From an uncultured Granulosicoccus sp. (GTDB lineage Bacteria > Pseudomonadota > Gammaproteobacteria > Granulosicoccales > Granulosicoccaceae): DNA of 64,000 nucleotides. This document shows positions 1 to 8,328 of this stretch, piece by piece; positions within the stretch are counted from its first letter, which is position 1, and the number at the start of each line of letters is the position of its first letter. Below the pieces are notes generated by a model, which saw nothing but the letters and a program-made list of their open reading frames with translations, did not search any database and was not told the origin of the DNA. Location: the NCBI GenBank assembly GCA_947492525.1, contig CANLNQ010000006.1:124001-188000 (forward strand), read 5' to 3'. The translations under genes were made by a program, and so were the position numbers.

Positions 1-1387
1 TGTAGCCGATGCGCCAGGTGGGTGAGCCGCTGTCACCGCCAATGGCCGTATAGGTGGCTTCATTCGTGTTGAGGACCGTGAAGCGATCGGCAGACCCGGA
101 TTGACGTGCGAACACATTGGCGACATTGACGGCATTGACCGATCCGCAATTCTTCCAGTTGCTACCACCGACCTGATTGCCGGGACTGAACTGCCCACCG
201 CTGCATACCACGGTTCCGATGACGACGGTACCATCGACGGCACCAACGCGAGCCTGTTCGCTGTCAGCGAAGACACCGGTGTTGGCGTTGTCGTAGGCAT
301 AGAGATAGGGCATGGAGAAGATGTTGCTTTCCAGAGGCGCCCGGAGCGCATCAACCTCCGCCGATCCCGACACTGCGCCCGTGAATGGGTCGATGCTGGG
401 GAAAAGCCAGGTCGTCTGGTCTGATACGCCTATCAAACGAGAAGCGCCGCCACTGGTGGTTCCCTGAAAGAATGATGCCCCGGGACCGCCGAGTGTGCCA
501 TTGACATCGGATACACAATGTCCGGCCGTGATGGTGACCATCTCACCGGTCGTGCGATCCTGTGCCTTCCAGTTCGAGGTGCAACTGCCACCGGCTGCAT
601 TGGTGATACGGACACCTGCACGCATGGGCGTCGCCGTATCGGCCCGGTTCTCCATCTCATTGAGATCCTTGTCGACGACATCCACATCGCCGAACAGGTT
701 CAGCAGGGTCGCGCGTTTGTCCGGATCCAGTTTGACCACACCAATACTGATCCTGTTGCTGATGATGTCGATGGCCACCTGAGATACCGTGATACCTTTG
801 GCTCCGAGTTCTCGAGTCAAGTCGACAACGCGTTTCTTGTCATTTTCCAGCTCTCCCATCGACCGCTTGGCCTCAAAGGCCTGCACACGCTCCGGCAAGC
901 GAAGCTTCTGTCGCAACTGCTCGACTTTCTTCTCGGCATTGAACGTGAAGCCGATATTGATCATGTTGGCGGTGCTGATGTAGATGCCCGCAAAATCGGG
1001 ATCCTCGCCAAGGACAGGTGCCAGGGCAATGGCGTCCTCTTGCAGAACCAGACGAATCTTCAGCGCTTCGATTTCTTTCGGGGTCGCATGGTGGCCACCG
1101 GTCAGGGCACCAGTCATGGCACCGAACGCTTCGGGGTTTTCCAGAATCCTGGACACATAGTCGCGATCACTTCTGAACCCGAGGCCCTGCCGAGCTGCCA
1201 CGGCCTTGTCCACTGCCTGTGGTGTGGCCCGGATCGGCTTGGCCGCTTGCAGCGTCTCTTCCAGACTGGAAATCATCTCGTCCACATTGTCTGCAGCGAC
1301 GTTGCCGGCTGCCAGTACACCTGCCACCAACACAGACAGGCGAGTGCCGCTGCTGCGAAGCCGTGATGATGCTTGTTGATGTTTCAT
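1..1387 (-). CDS. Secreted chymotrypsin-fold (S1) serine protease, 3' end cut by the window edge
   Basis: This is an open minus-strand frame of 462 codons that runs off the left edge, so the C-terminus is missing. The N-terminus has a basic stretch and a hydrophobic segment ending in AAGNVAA-D, which looks like a signal peptide. About 220 residues of charged, helical-looking pro-region follow. The protease domain then shows ITAGHC with catalytic His290, and GGDSGSP with catalytic Ser453. Paired cysteines (SCTSNW, AGHC, VVCSGG, WKNCGS) suggest disulfides. Layout and motifs fit the S1 family, in the style of streptogrisin or alpha-lytic protease, where a pro-region assists folding and is cleaved off. 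The catalytic Asp probably lies between 290 and 453 but I cannot assign it. Secretion and self-processing are inferred. The long plus-strand frames here are antisense shadows. Confidence 0.85.
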   Translation of the reverse strand, partial: MKHQQASSRLRSSGTRLSVLVAGVLAAGNVAADNVDEMISSLEETLQAAKPIRATPQAVDKAVAARQGLGFRSDRDYVSRILENPEAFGAMTGALTGGHHATPKEIEALKIRLVLQEDAIALAPVLGEDPDFAGIYISTANMINIGFTFNAEKKVEQLRQKLRLPERVQAFEAKRSMGELENDKKRVVDLTRELGAKGITVSQVAIDIISNRISIGVVKLDPDKRATLLNLFGDVDVVDKDLNEMENRADTATPMRAGVRITNAAGGSCTSNWKAQDRTTGEMVTITAGHCVSDVNGTLGGPGASFFQGTTSGGASRLIGVSDQTTWLFPSIDPFTGAVSGSAEVDALRAPLESNIFSMPYLYAYDNANTGVFADSEQARVGAVDGTVVIGTVVCSGGQFSPGNQVGGSNWKNCGSVNAVNVANVFARQSGSADRFTVLNTNEATYTAIGGDSGSPTWRIGY

Positions 1388-2144
1388 GTTTGCTATCCGT
1401 GTTTTTCATTTGAATTCGAAAGGGGACAGGAATGTATTTGAATGTGTTTGAAGATCAATGATGCCATTCACATCCAGACTGCCTGTGCACCTTCTGTGTA
1501 TCCTGCTTGCACTGTAAAAGCTCGCTTGAGCTTGCAGTGGCTACAGGATTCACGAGGCGTATTTCGAATGCCAGTCAACTTTAGTTGAGTGCTGGAAAAC
1601 ACGGAGCAATTCCCTATACCAAGGCATGAATAGCCGACTCGTTTGAGCCGAAAGGGCAGGGCGCTCTCGAGTGATGCATGCCGGTTTCAGCAGCCAGGGT
1701 GCAGCCAATAGACGCGATCGAAGCCGCTTGAAGCCTGTCGACAATGGTCATGTGACGCTGCTGCAGGCCAGCGACGTCCATAGCTGGCCATTACCAGAGT
1801 GACTGGTCTTCATGCTTGTATTAATGAAAGGGGATGGGTCGTGTGCCGATCGTGGTCAGATGCATCCTGCAGGCTGACACTCGTGCAGAGTGGCTGGACA
1901 GCTGTCGGTCAGCTGCGCTGTTTCGCTCTGTGCAGGCGAGTGCTGGATCACCATGACGCCGTGGCGTTTCTCGGCGGGGGGGGGCTCCGGACGACAATGC
2001 TTTCTGCTGCTGGTTCGCACGAGTTGTCTCCTGGACGGACTCTGGCGCCTTGTGCCCGGAAGAGCTCTGGCTGCACGGTGCATGTCACCGTACCCGGCAG
2101 AGCTCGATCCGGGTCTTGTTGGATCAAGGTCGGTGCTCGATCGT
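1388..2144. other. Gene-free stretch of about 760 bases
   Basis: I see no convincing gene on either strand; the open frames have erratic composition and no ribosome-binding site. It contains a short hairpin at 1518-1533 (6-bp arms, loop GCTT) and a run of nine G at 1976-1984. The AT-richer part next to 1388 probably holds the protease promoter. Confidence 0.5.
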
Positions 2145-2459
2145 TCAGCTCATGATGTTGATGAGTTGGCCCGACCGATTCTGGCCACCGGACATGTCGA
2201 TGCCGTTGGCTTCCATCTCGGTATCGACGAAGGACTTTATCTCGTCGAAGGTAGCGCCTGTTTCCTGCATCTCTTCCACGGCTGCAAACAGGGAATCCCT
2301 GACCTCAGTCGACAGGGAGCTACCCATGGTTTCGATAGCCTGGGCATGAGAAGGTGGCCCTTCACCGTTGCCTCCACCGGGAGGTGGGGGTGGACGTGAC
2401 TGAGACTGAGTCTGAGAAAGGCTTGCAGAAGTCAGGTCGGCGTACAGGCTGATGGTCAT
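2145..2459 (-). CDS. Small proline-rich hypothetical protein (104 aa)
   Basis: The ATG at 2459 is chosen because a GGAGG sits just upstream, separated by a T-run. A longer frame to 2621 exists but lacks a site. The protein starts MTISLYADLTSAS, has a Ser/Gln stretch, a PPPPPGGG segment around residues 22-30, and an acidic predicted-helical C-terminal half with FDEIKSFVDTE. The N-terminus and helical tail recall small EF-hand-like proteins of marine gammaproteobacteria, but no canonical DxDxDG loop is present. There is no signal peptide or membrane segment. I do not recognise a function. It is transcribed away from the divergent citrate synthase gene. Confidence 0.6.
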   Translation of the reverse strand: MTISLYADLTSASLSQTQSQSRPPPPPGGGNGEGPPSHAQAIETMGSSLSTEVRDSLFAAVEEMQETGATFDEIKSFVDTEMEANGIDMSGGQNRSGQLINIMS

Positions 2460-2697
2460 TAAAAAAACCTCCGTTTTGACATGACCCGAATAGCGTCGGC
2501 GGGTGGTTAGGTCTTGAGCATGGGTCTCGTGATACAGAAGCCAATCAGTCGGCAAGCCCCGCCGCATGCGCGTTTGCGGCGAAGGAATTGTCTTGTGACC
2601 TTGGGGAAATAATGTATTCATGGGGTTACATCAGCCATGAGGGTGCCTGCAGGTCTACACTGTCATTCTTGATTCCACTACAGCTGAGTAAGCCGAG

Positions 2698-4044
2698 ATG
2701 AGTGAAAGCGTATCCTTGACCCTCGACGGCAAGACCGTCGAGTTGCCGGTAGTCATCGGCAGTGAAAATGAGAAGGCTCTGGACATCGGCAAGTTGCGCG
2801 ATGCCACCGGTTACATCACCCTCGACCAGGGCTACGGCAACACCGGGAGTTGTACCAGCGCCATTACCTATATCGATGGCGACGCGGGAATACTGCGGTA
2901 TCGAGGAATCCCCATCGAACAGTTCGAGGAGGCGCCCAACTTCATCGAGGTATGCTGGCTGCTGATATTCGGCAATCTGCCGACGGCTGAAGAATACGGT
3001 GACTTCAGTGAAAGGCTGACCAAACATGCCATGCTGAATGAATCCATGAAATACCATTTTCAGGGGTTTCCCACCCAGGCGCCGCCCATGGCCATCCTGT
3101 CGGCGATGATCAATGCCTTGTCCTGTTTTCATCCTGACATGGTGGAGATGGGCAGTGAAGATCGATTCATCACGGCAGCGGCAAGACTGATCAGCAAGAT
3201 CAGAACGATAGCCGCCTTTGCGCACCGCAGTTCCATCGGCAGAACCTATAACTACCCCAATCCGAATCTGCTCTATGTCGAGAATTTCATGCACATGCTG
3301 TTCTCGGAACCGCATGCACCTCATGAGACCGACGACATCGTGCGTCTGGCTTTCAACCTGGTGTTGATTCTGCACGCCGACCACGAGCAGAACTGCAGTA
3401 CTTCCACCGTGCGACTGGTTGGCAGTAGTGGCGCCAATCTGTTTGCCTCCTGTGCCGCCGGCGTCTGTGCGCTGTGGGGGCCTTTGCATGGCGGTGCCAA
3501 TGTGGCCGTGCTCGAGATGCTCGAACAGATCCACAAGGGAGATCTGTCTGTGGAAGAGTACATGCGACAGGCCAAGGACAAGAACAGTGGCATACGTCTG
3601 ATGGGCTTCGGCCATCGGGTCTACAAGAGCTTTGACCCGCGAGCGCAGATGTTGCAGCGAGTTGCAGACAAGCTGCTGGCACACCTGAACATCAATGATC
3701 CACTGCTGGAGATCGGCAAGCGTCTGGAAGAGATCGCACTCAACGATTCCTATTTCGTGGAGCGCAAGCTTTACCCGAACGTGGACTTCTACAGTGGCAT
3801 CATTCTGCGGGCACTCGGCATCCCCACGAACATGTTCACCGTCGTCTTCGCCATGGGCCGCATGCCGGGCTGGATTGCTCATTGGCGTGAACAGAATCTG
3901 CAAGGGGCGCGTATCGGTCGTCCACGGCAGATCTATACCGGGCCGGAGATCAATGATTACGTGTCCAGGACGGAACGCGGTTGGGCCTCTGATTCGGCAG
4001 CCGATATCATTCCGAACAGGCCGCGCCCCACCTTCGATCTCTGA
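2698..4044 (+). CDS. gltA: Type II citrate synthase
   Basis: Condenses acetyl-CoA and oxaloacetate to citrate, the entry step of the TCA cycle, in the cytoplasm. The 448-residue protein has the length and layout of the hexameric NADH-sensitive bacterial type. HADHEQN is at 226-232, GPLHGGAN carries His264, GFGHRVYK carries His306, and NVDFYSG carries Asp363, matching the catalytic His-His-Asp set of the family. The start ATG follows a weak AAGCCGAG. It stands alone, followed by a strong hairpin and then the phosphatase gene. The long antisense frame on the other strand is a shadow. Confidence 0.98.
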   Translation: MSESVSLTLDGKTVELPVVIGSENEKALDIGKLRDATGYITLDQGYGNTGSCTSAITYIDGDAGILRYRGIPIEQFEEAPNFIEVCWLLIFGNLPTAEEYGDFSERLTKHAMLNESMKYHFQGFPTQAPPMAILSAMINALSCFHPDMVEMGSEDRFITAAARLISKIRTIAAFAHRSSIGRTYNYPNPNLLYVENFMHMLFSEPHAPHETDDIVRLAFNLVLILHADHEQNCSTSTVRLVGSSGANLFASCAAGVCALWGPLHGGANVAVLEMLEQIHKGDLSVEEYMRQAKDKNSGIRLMGFGHRVYKSFDPRAQMLQRVADKLLAHLNINDPLLEIGKRLEEIALNDSYFVERKLYPNVDFYSGIILRALGIPTNMFTVVFAMGRMPGWIAHWREQNLQGARIGRPRQIYTGPEINDYVSRTERGWASDSAADIIPNRPRPTFDL

Positions 4045-4057
4045 GGCTGATCGTGCT

Positions 4058-4096
4058 CGGGCGTTTCTCGCACCTCTCCAACGCGAGTAACGCCCG
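4058..4096 (+). terminator. Long hairpin after citrate synthase
   Basis: Two 14-base arms, 4058-4071 and 4083-4096, pair at 13 of 14 positions around an 11-base loop, starting 13 bases after the gltA stop. There is no U-tract, so it may be a terminator of the stem-only kind or an mRNA-stabilising structure. Confidence 0.5.
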
Positions 4097-4188
4097 GGAG
4101 GTCGAACACAATCTGTGTGGATGAGGGGACTGTTTCAGGCTACCATCGTTGTACCGGCACACAAGCCTTACAACAGGAGAATGCGAGC

Positions 4189-4968
4189 ATGGCCCCCGAC
4201 ATCAAGATCGATGCCTGGCTCACCGATATGGATGGTGTGCTGGTCAGGGAAGGTGATGCGATTCCCGGAGCCGCACTGTTTCTCGAGCGCCTGATTCAGA
4301 AGAAACGCAAGTTTCTGGTGCTCACCAACAACTCCATATTCACCCCCCGCGACCTTGCTGCCAGGTTGGCCAATTCCGGTCTCGACGTGCCGGAAGATCG
4401 TATCTGGACATCCGCGATTGCCACCGCACAATTTCTCGACGATCAGGCACCTGATGCCTCGGCCTTTGTCATCGGTGAAGCCGGCTTGACCACGGCGTTG
4501 CACGAAATCGGTTACACGCTGACCAGTACAGCGCCCGATTTCGTGGTGCTCGGAGAGACGAGAACCTATTCCTTCGAATCCATTACCACGGCGATTCGAC
4601 TGGTCGAGAAAGGGGCCCGATTCATTGCCACCAATCCGGATGTCACCGGCCCGTCACCCGAAGGGCCGTTGCCTGCAACCGGTTCAGTGGCGGCTCTCAT
4701 TACCAAGGCCACCGGTGTCAGCCCGTATTTCGTCGGCAAACCCAACCCGATGATGTTTCGCAGTGCGATGAACAAGATCGAGGTCCATTCCGAGGCCACT
4801 GCGATGATCGGCGACCGCATGGATACGGATGTCATCGCGGGAATCGAAGCCGGTCTGGAGACGTTTCTGGTGCTGACCGGTTCCACGCAGAGAGCCGATA
4901 TTGCTCGATTTCCGTTCCGGCCCAGACATGTCGTCGATTCCATTGCGGATATCGTTGATCATGTCTGA
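4189..4968 (+). CDS. HAD-superfamily phosphatase, NagD-like (subfamily IIA)
   Basis: Predicted cytoplasmic phosphatase of 259 residues. The HAD motifs are in order: DMDGVL with nucleophile Asp13 and Asp15, LTNNS for motif II, the GKPNP lysine for motif III, and GDRMDTD for motif IV. The large cap between motifs II and III is typical of the NagD/phosphoglycolate phosphatase type. The true substrate cannot be read from sequence; nucleotide monophosphates or phosphoglycolate are usual for relatives. The ATG at 4189 is preferred because AGGAGA lies 8 bases upstream; earlier in-frame codons lack a site. It is a single gene, followed by the convergent xylanase. Confidence 0.85.
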   Translation: MAPDIKIDAWLTDMDGVLVREGDAIPGAALFLERLIQKKRKFLVLTNNSIFTPRDLAARLANSGLDVPEDRIWTSAIATAQFLDDQAPDASAFVIGEAGLTTALHEIGYTLTSTAPDFVVLGETRTYSFESITTAIRLVEKGARFIATNPDVTGPSPEGPLPATGSVAALITKATGVSPYFVGKPNPMMFRSAMNKIEVHSEATAMIGDRMDTDVIAGIEAGLETFLVLTGSTQRADIARFPFRPRHVVDSIADIVDHV

Positions 4969-5020
4969 ACCGCATCTTCCATCCAATGCAAGCCTGGCGG
5001 CTGCAGTCTGACGGGCTTTG

Positions 5021-6982
5021 TCAGTTGCCGCCAAGCGACTCCTGCAGTGCTTGATAGGCAGGCTTGACCGCATAGTCCCGGTCCAGATAAAGCGGCGTCT
5101 GGCCGGTCCGGAACGAGTAGCGATCGGTAAATCCCCAGCTCTGCAGTACCTTGCAGCGAGACTGGGCCAGACAGGTTTCAACGATTCCGCGGTAGATGTC
5201 GGCCTGGATCTGATCGCTGTCGTCATCGACGATGGCGACATCCAGCTCGGTGACGTGGATGTCCAGCCCACGTTCGGCTATGGCTGCCATGTTGCTTGCC
5301 AGTTCATCGAACTGGTCGAAGTTCGAAGACACGTGCAACTGGAAACCGACAGCATCCACAGGTACCTCTCGGGCCCGCAGTCGGTCCAGAAGGCTCAACA
5401 AGGCATCGAATTTGGGTCCGGCAAAACCGATATCGTACTCGTTGAGTACCAGTATTGCCGTCGGGTCCAGTTCCCGCGCCTGGGCAAACGCGATGTCCAT
5501 GTACTGTTCGCCCATCGCTTCAAGCCACAGGGAATCCCGCAGCCCACCTTCATCGGCGACAGGTTCATTGATGACATCCCAGTAGTCGACATCATCGCTG
5601 TAGCGTGTCATGACGCGAGTGATGTACTCGCGCATGTGGACCTCGCGATCCTCGACTGCCGTCTCTTCCACCCAGTCGGGCAGGCTGCGATGCCAGACCA
5701 GCGGATGACCGCGTACCTTCATGGCATTTGCCCGGGCAAAACTGACAAGGTTATCCATGTCGGCAAATTCGAATCGTCCGGGCAGTGGATTGATGGCAAT
5801 CCATTTCATCGAGCTCTCCGGTGTCATCACGCCGAACTCGCTGCCTGCGATGGATTCATAGACCCCACCATCGGCCTGCATATAGAACACCGGAGAGATG
5901 GCGCTGCCAAACTCGATTCCGGAACCTGCAGCGATTGTCTTCAGTCGATCGCCGCTGCGTTCGAATTCAGCCGGTTCCAGCACATCCAGAATGATCTGAT
6001 CAAGACCGGTCAGGGCAGGATCGTCGGCATCGCGCGTCAATACGTCGAAGGTAATCGTGCCCGCTGTTTCCGGAACAGCCTGAAGGATCTGCCATTCAGG
6101 CGTGCGTTCGTCAGGCGTCAGAAAGGCATTGGCCGGTGGGTCAAGCAGTTCGATGCTCGGGACCGTGCCATTTCGATCGGTACCGATGATGAAGATCGAT
6201 ACCGGATCGCCGGCTCGTACGGTGTATCGGGCGATGGGCAGTATCGACGGTGCAATATTGGGCACACTGGCAGGATCCGAAGGCGGGTCGACCGCGATCA
6301 GTACCGTTTGTGAGCTGCGATACTCGCTGTTGGCCGGGTCCACGGCGACGACGGTGAAGGCCGTGACACCCAGATCAGCCTGATAGGTCTGCCATCTCAG
6401 GCTTTTGGTACCATCGAAATTGTCATCGAAGGTTGCCCCGTCCGGTAGACCCTGCGGGAACATGCCGGGCAATTCTCCTTCAGGATCTCGTGGCACATAG
6501 CGAATGTCCACCAGCTGCCCGGCTTCCACACGAACATTCGACAAACCCTCGAAATAGGGTGCGCCGTTAATGGCGGGATCCACACCGGCGGGTACGGTAA
6601 TCACGGCCTCAGGCAAACCTGCGGCATAGTCTGCTTCGGTCAGATCGGCAACAATGTCGTCCTCGATGCGTGGGCCTGTGTCACGCACCAGGGCGTAATC
6701 GGTGACCGTATGAAACACCGAGTCGAAGGGAACTGGCTCATCATCGGCGGAAGGAGCTTCTGTCAACGGCGGATTCGGCAATGGTTCGAGCACGACCGTG
6801 GTTCCCGGATCTCCCGAGTCTCCCGGGATGTCGACACCTGGGTCATCGTTATCGTCACTGCTGCTGCAGCCGGAAAGCACACCGAAGAGGATGCCTGTGA
6901 TGAGTGCCGGAAGCCTGAGTGAGCGAGCGGCGGAGGTTCTGAGTAGGGACATGGTAAGGCGCGTTCGTTTGCGATGCGGCAT
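5021..6982 (-). CDS. Endo-1,4-beta-xylanase, GH10, predicted lipoprotein
   Basis: Hydrolyses beta-1,4 links in xylan with retention of configuration. A signal sequence ends in a lipobox LSGC (Cys39), followed by a Ser/Asp-rich tether (SSSDDNDD). About 260 residues of beta-rich, Ig/cadherin-like sequence come next. The C-terminal GH10 domain, about 325-650, has MKWIAINP, GHPLVWH, DVINEPV with acid/base Glu473, and HVTELDV with nucleophile Glu579. The start is uncertain: the Met at 6952 gives a more typical signal peptide, but neither start has a good ribosome site. No transporter or other glycosidase lies next to it, so it is probably an outer-membrane or surface enzyme acting alone. The plus-strand frame across it is a shadow. 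Confidence 0.93.
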   Translation of the reverse strand: MPHRKRTRLTMSLLRTSAARSLRLPALITGILFGVLSGCSSSDDNDDPGVDIPGDSGDPGTTVVLEPLPNPPLTEAPSADDEPVPFDSVFHTVTDYALVRDTGPRIEDDIVADLTEADYAAGLPEAVITVPAGVDPAINGAPYFEGLSNVRVEAGQLVDIRYVPRDPEGELPGMFPQGLPDGATFDDNFDGTKSLRWQTYQADLGVTAFTVVAVDPANSEYRSSQTVLIAVDPPSDPASVPNIAPSILPIARYTVRAGDPVSIFIIGTDRNGTVPSIELLDPPANAFLTPDERTPEWQILQAVPETAGTITFDVLTRDADDPALTGLDQIILDVLEPAEFERSGDRLKTIAAGSGIEFGSAISPVFYMQADGGVYESIAGSEFGVMTPESSMKWIAINPLPGRFEFADMDNLVSFARANAMKVRGHPLVWHRSLPDWVEETAVEDREVHMREYITRVMTRYSDDVDYWDVINEPVADEGGLRDSLWLEAMGEQYMDIAFAQARELDPTAILVLNEYDIGFAGPKFDALLSLLDRLRAREVPVDAVGFQLHVSSNFDQFDELASNMAAIAERGLDIHVTELDVAIVDDDSDQIQADIYRGIVETCLAQSRCKVLQSWGFTDRYSFRTGQTPLYLDRDYAVKPAYQALQESLGGN

Positions 6983-7278
6983 TGTAGCGGAAGCCCCTGC
7001 GGCGGGTTGTGTCGCTTGTGTTGTCAGTTGGCAAGAACAGCATAAGGTTCCGGCCTGTGCGGCGTTGTTCCGGGTCGGATCATGGGGCGTCTTTCAGGCC
7101 AGATCGTGCAGCTTTTGCCTCATCATGGGTAGCTGCTATCCCTATGGCAGTATTGCGAGCCCGAAACAGCGGATCGCCCGGTCACCTGCGTAGTTGCCTT
7201 GCGTCAATGGTCTGTCATCTGCATGGAGCGGACGCAGGGACAGCTGGCGAATACCAGAACCGGCGCCTATGATGAGTC
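6983..7278. other. Divergent intergenic region, about 300 bases
   Basis: Lies between the xylanase and the zinc-peptidase-like gene, which are transcribed away from each other, so both promoters should be here. I see no convincing -35/-10 pair, palindrome or small gene. Confidence 0.4.
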
Positions 7279-8238
7279 ATGGATATAATCAACTGCCCAC
7301 AATGCGATCGAGTCGTCTATTTCGACAACGCAGTCTGCCTCGGCTGCGGTACGAAACTGGCCTTCAACCCCGACACACGAACCATGGTGCGCGCAGGAAT
7401 TGATGCACCTTTGTGCAAGAACGCGTCGAATCACGATGCCTGCAACTGGACTGCCTTGCCGGATGGCGCTTTCTGCCTCGCCTGCGACGCCAATGAAACC
7501 ATTCCTGATCTGTCCAAGCCGGGTCATCTGGATCTGTGGCGAGAAATGGAAGCGGCGAAGCGCAGATTGTTCTATTCCCTGCGCGAGCTTGGTCTGGTGG
7601 CGGTCAGCTCGCAAGCCTTTCCCGAGCGTGTGCCGCCGCTGCGTTTCAGGTTTCTCGGCGCTACTGAGAACAAGCCTGTCACCACGGGTCATGAGGATGG
7701 GTTGATCACCATCGATATTGCCGAGGCAGAGGACGCTGAGCGCGAACGTCGTCGTAATGCGCTGGGTGAAGAGTACCGAACCCCGTTGGGGCATCTGCGT
7801 CACGAGACGGGGCACTTCTTCTGGCTGTTGCTGGTAGACAGCGTCGGTCGTCACGATGACTTTCGGGCGGTGTTCGGTGACGAGCGGCAGGACTATGGTG
7901 AAGCGCTGAAACGTCATTATGCCGAGGGGCCCCGCAGCAACTGGCAATCGCAGTTCATCAGTGCCTATGCATCGGCGCATCCCCACGAGGATTGGGCGGA
8001 GACCTTCGCGCACTATCTGCACATTCATGACACGATGACCACGGCGCAGGAGGTCGGCTTCGTGCCGAAGGAGCCGCTGGATGGCAAGTCACTGGTGGAG
8101 GCGTGGATTCCGTTGAGTGTTCGCTTGAACCAGCTGAATCGCAGCATGGGGCATCGGGATCTCTATCCCTTTGTACTGACCAAGCCGGTGCGCGACAAAC
8201 TCATCTTCCTGCACGATGCCATCCACCGATCGACCTGA
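7279..8238 (+). CDS. Putative zinc-binding metallopeptidase with N-terminal zinc ribbon
   Basis: A 319-residue soluble protein. The N-terminus holds a zinc ribbon (CPQC at 6-9 and CLGC at 20-23), with a further cysteine set near 46-69. The centre contains HETGH at 175-179, an HExxH metallopeptidase motif, followed by DWAETFAHYLH, whose acidic or His residues could supply the third ligand. This arrangement fits the family usually annotated as putative zinc-binding metallopeptidase (Peptidase_Mx/COG4307 type). No substrate is known to me for this family. It has no signal peptide, so it is probably cytoplasmic. Single gene, ending just before a shared terminator. Confidence 0.82.
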   Translation: MDIINCPQCDRVVYFDNAVCLGCGTKLAFNPDTRTMVRAGIDAPLCKNASNHDACNWTALPDGAFCLACDANETIPDLSKPGHLDLWREMEAAKRRLFYSLRELGLVAVSSQAFPERVPPLRFRFLGATENKPVTTGHEDGLITIDIAEAEDAERERRRNALGEEYRTPLGHLRHETGHFFWLLLVDSVGRHDDFRAVFGDERQDYGEALKRHYAEGPRSNWQSQFISAYASAHPHEDWAETFAHYLHIHDTMTTAQEVGFVPKEPLDGKSLVEAWIPLSVRLNQLNRSMGHRDLYPFVLTKPVRDKLIFLHDAIHRST

Positions 8239-8271
8239 TGTGGTGGAACAGTTTCGCTGATCCAACGAAGA

Positions 8272-8291
8272 ACGGGGCCCGAAGGCCCCGT
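8272..8291 (-). terminator. Hairpin between convergent genes, likely ggt terminator
   Basis: Perfect 8-bp GC-rich stem, 8272-8279 with 8284-8291. Read on the minus strand the loop is TTCG, the extra-stable tetraloop, and a TTCTTCGTT stretch follows. It can serve both the peptidase gene and ggt. Confidence 0.7.
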
Positions 8292-8328
8292 CTCAACCCC
8301 TCTGTCAGGGATTGCGTACCGATACCGA

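Noticed and set aside
518..1366. Plus-strand frame opposite the S1 protease
   Set aside because: The minus strand carries catalytic motifs and a signal peptide; the plus frame has none.
2626..3903. Long open frame antisense to citrate synthase
   Set aside because: It lies wholly across a highly conserved gene, has Arg/His/Gln-rich composition and no recognisable domain.
5018..6313. Long plus-strand frame across the xylanase gene
   Set aside because: Antisense shadow of a well-supported GH10 gene; arises from high GC at third positions.
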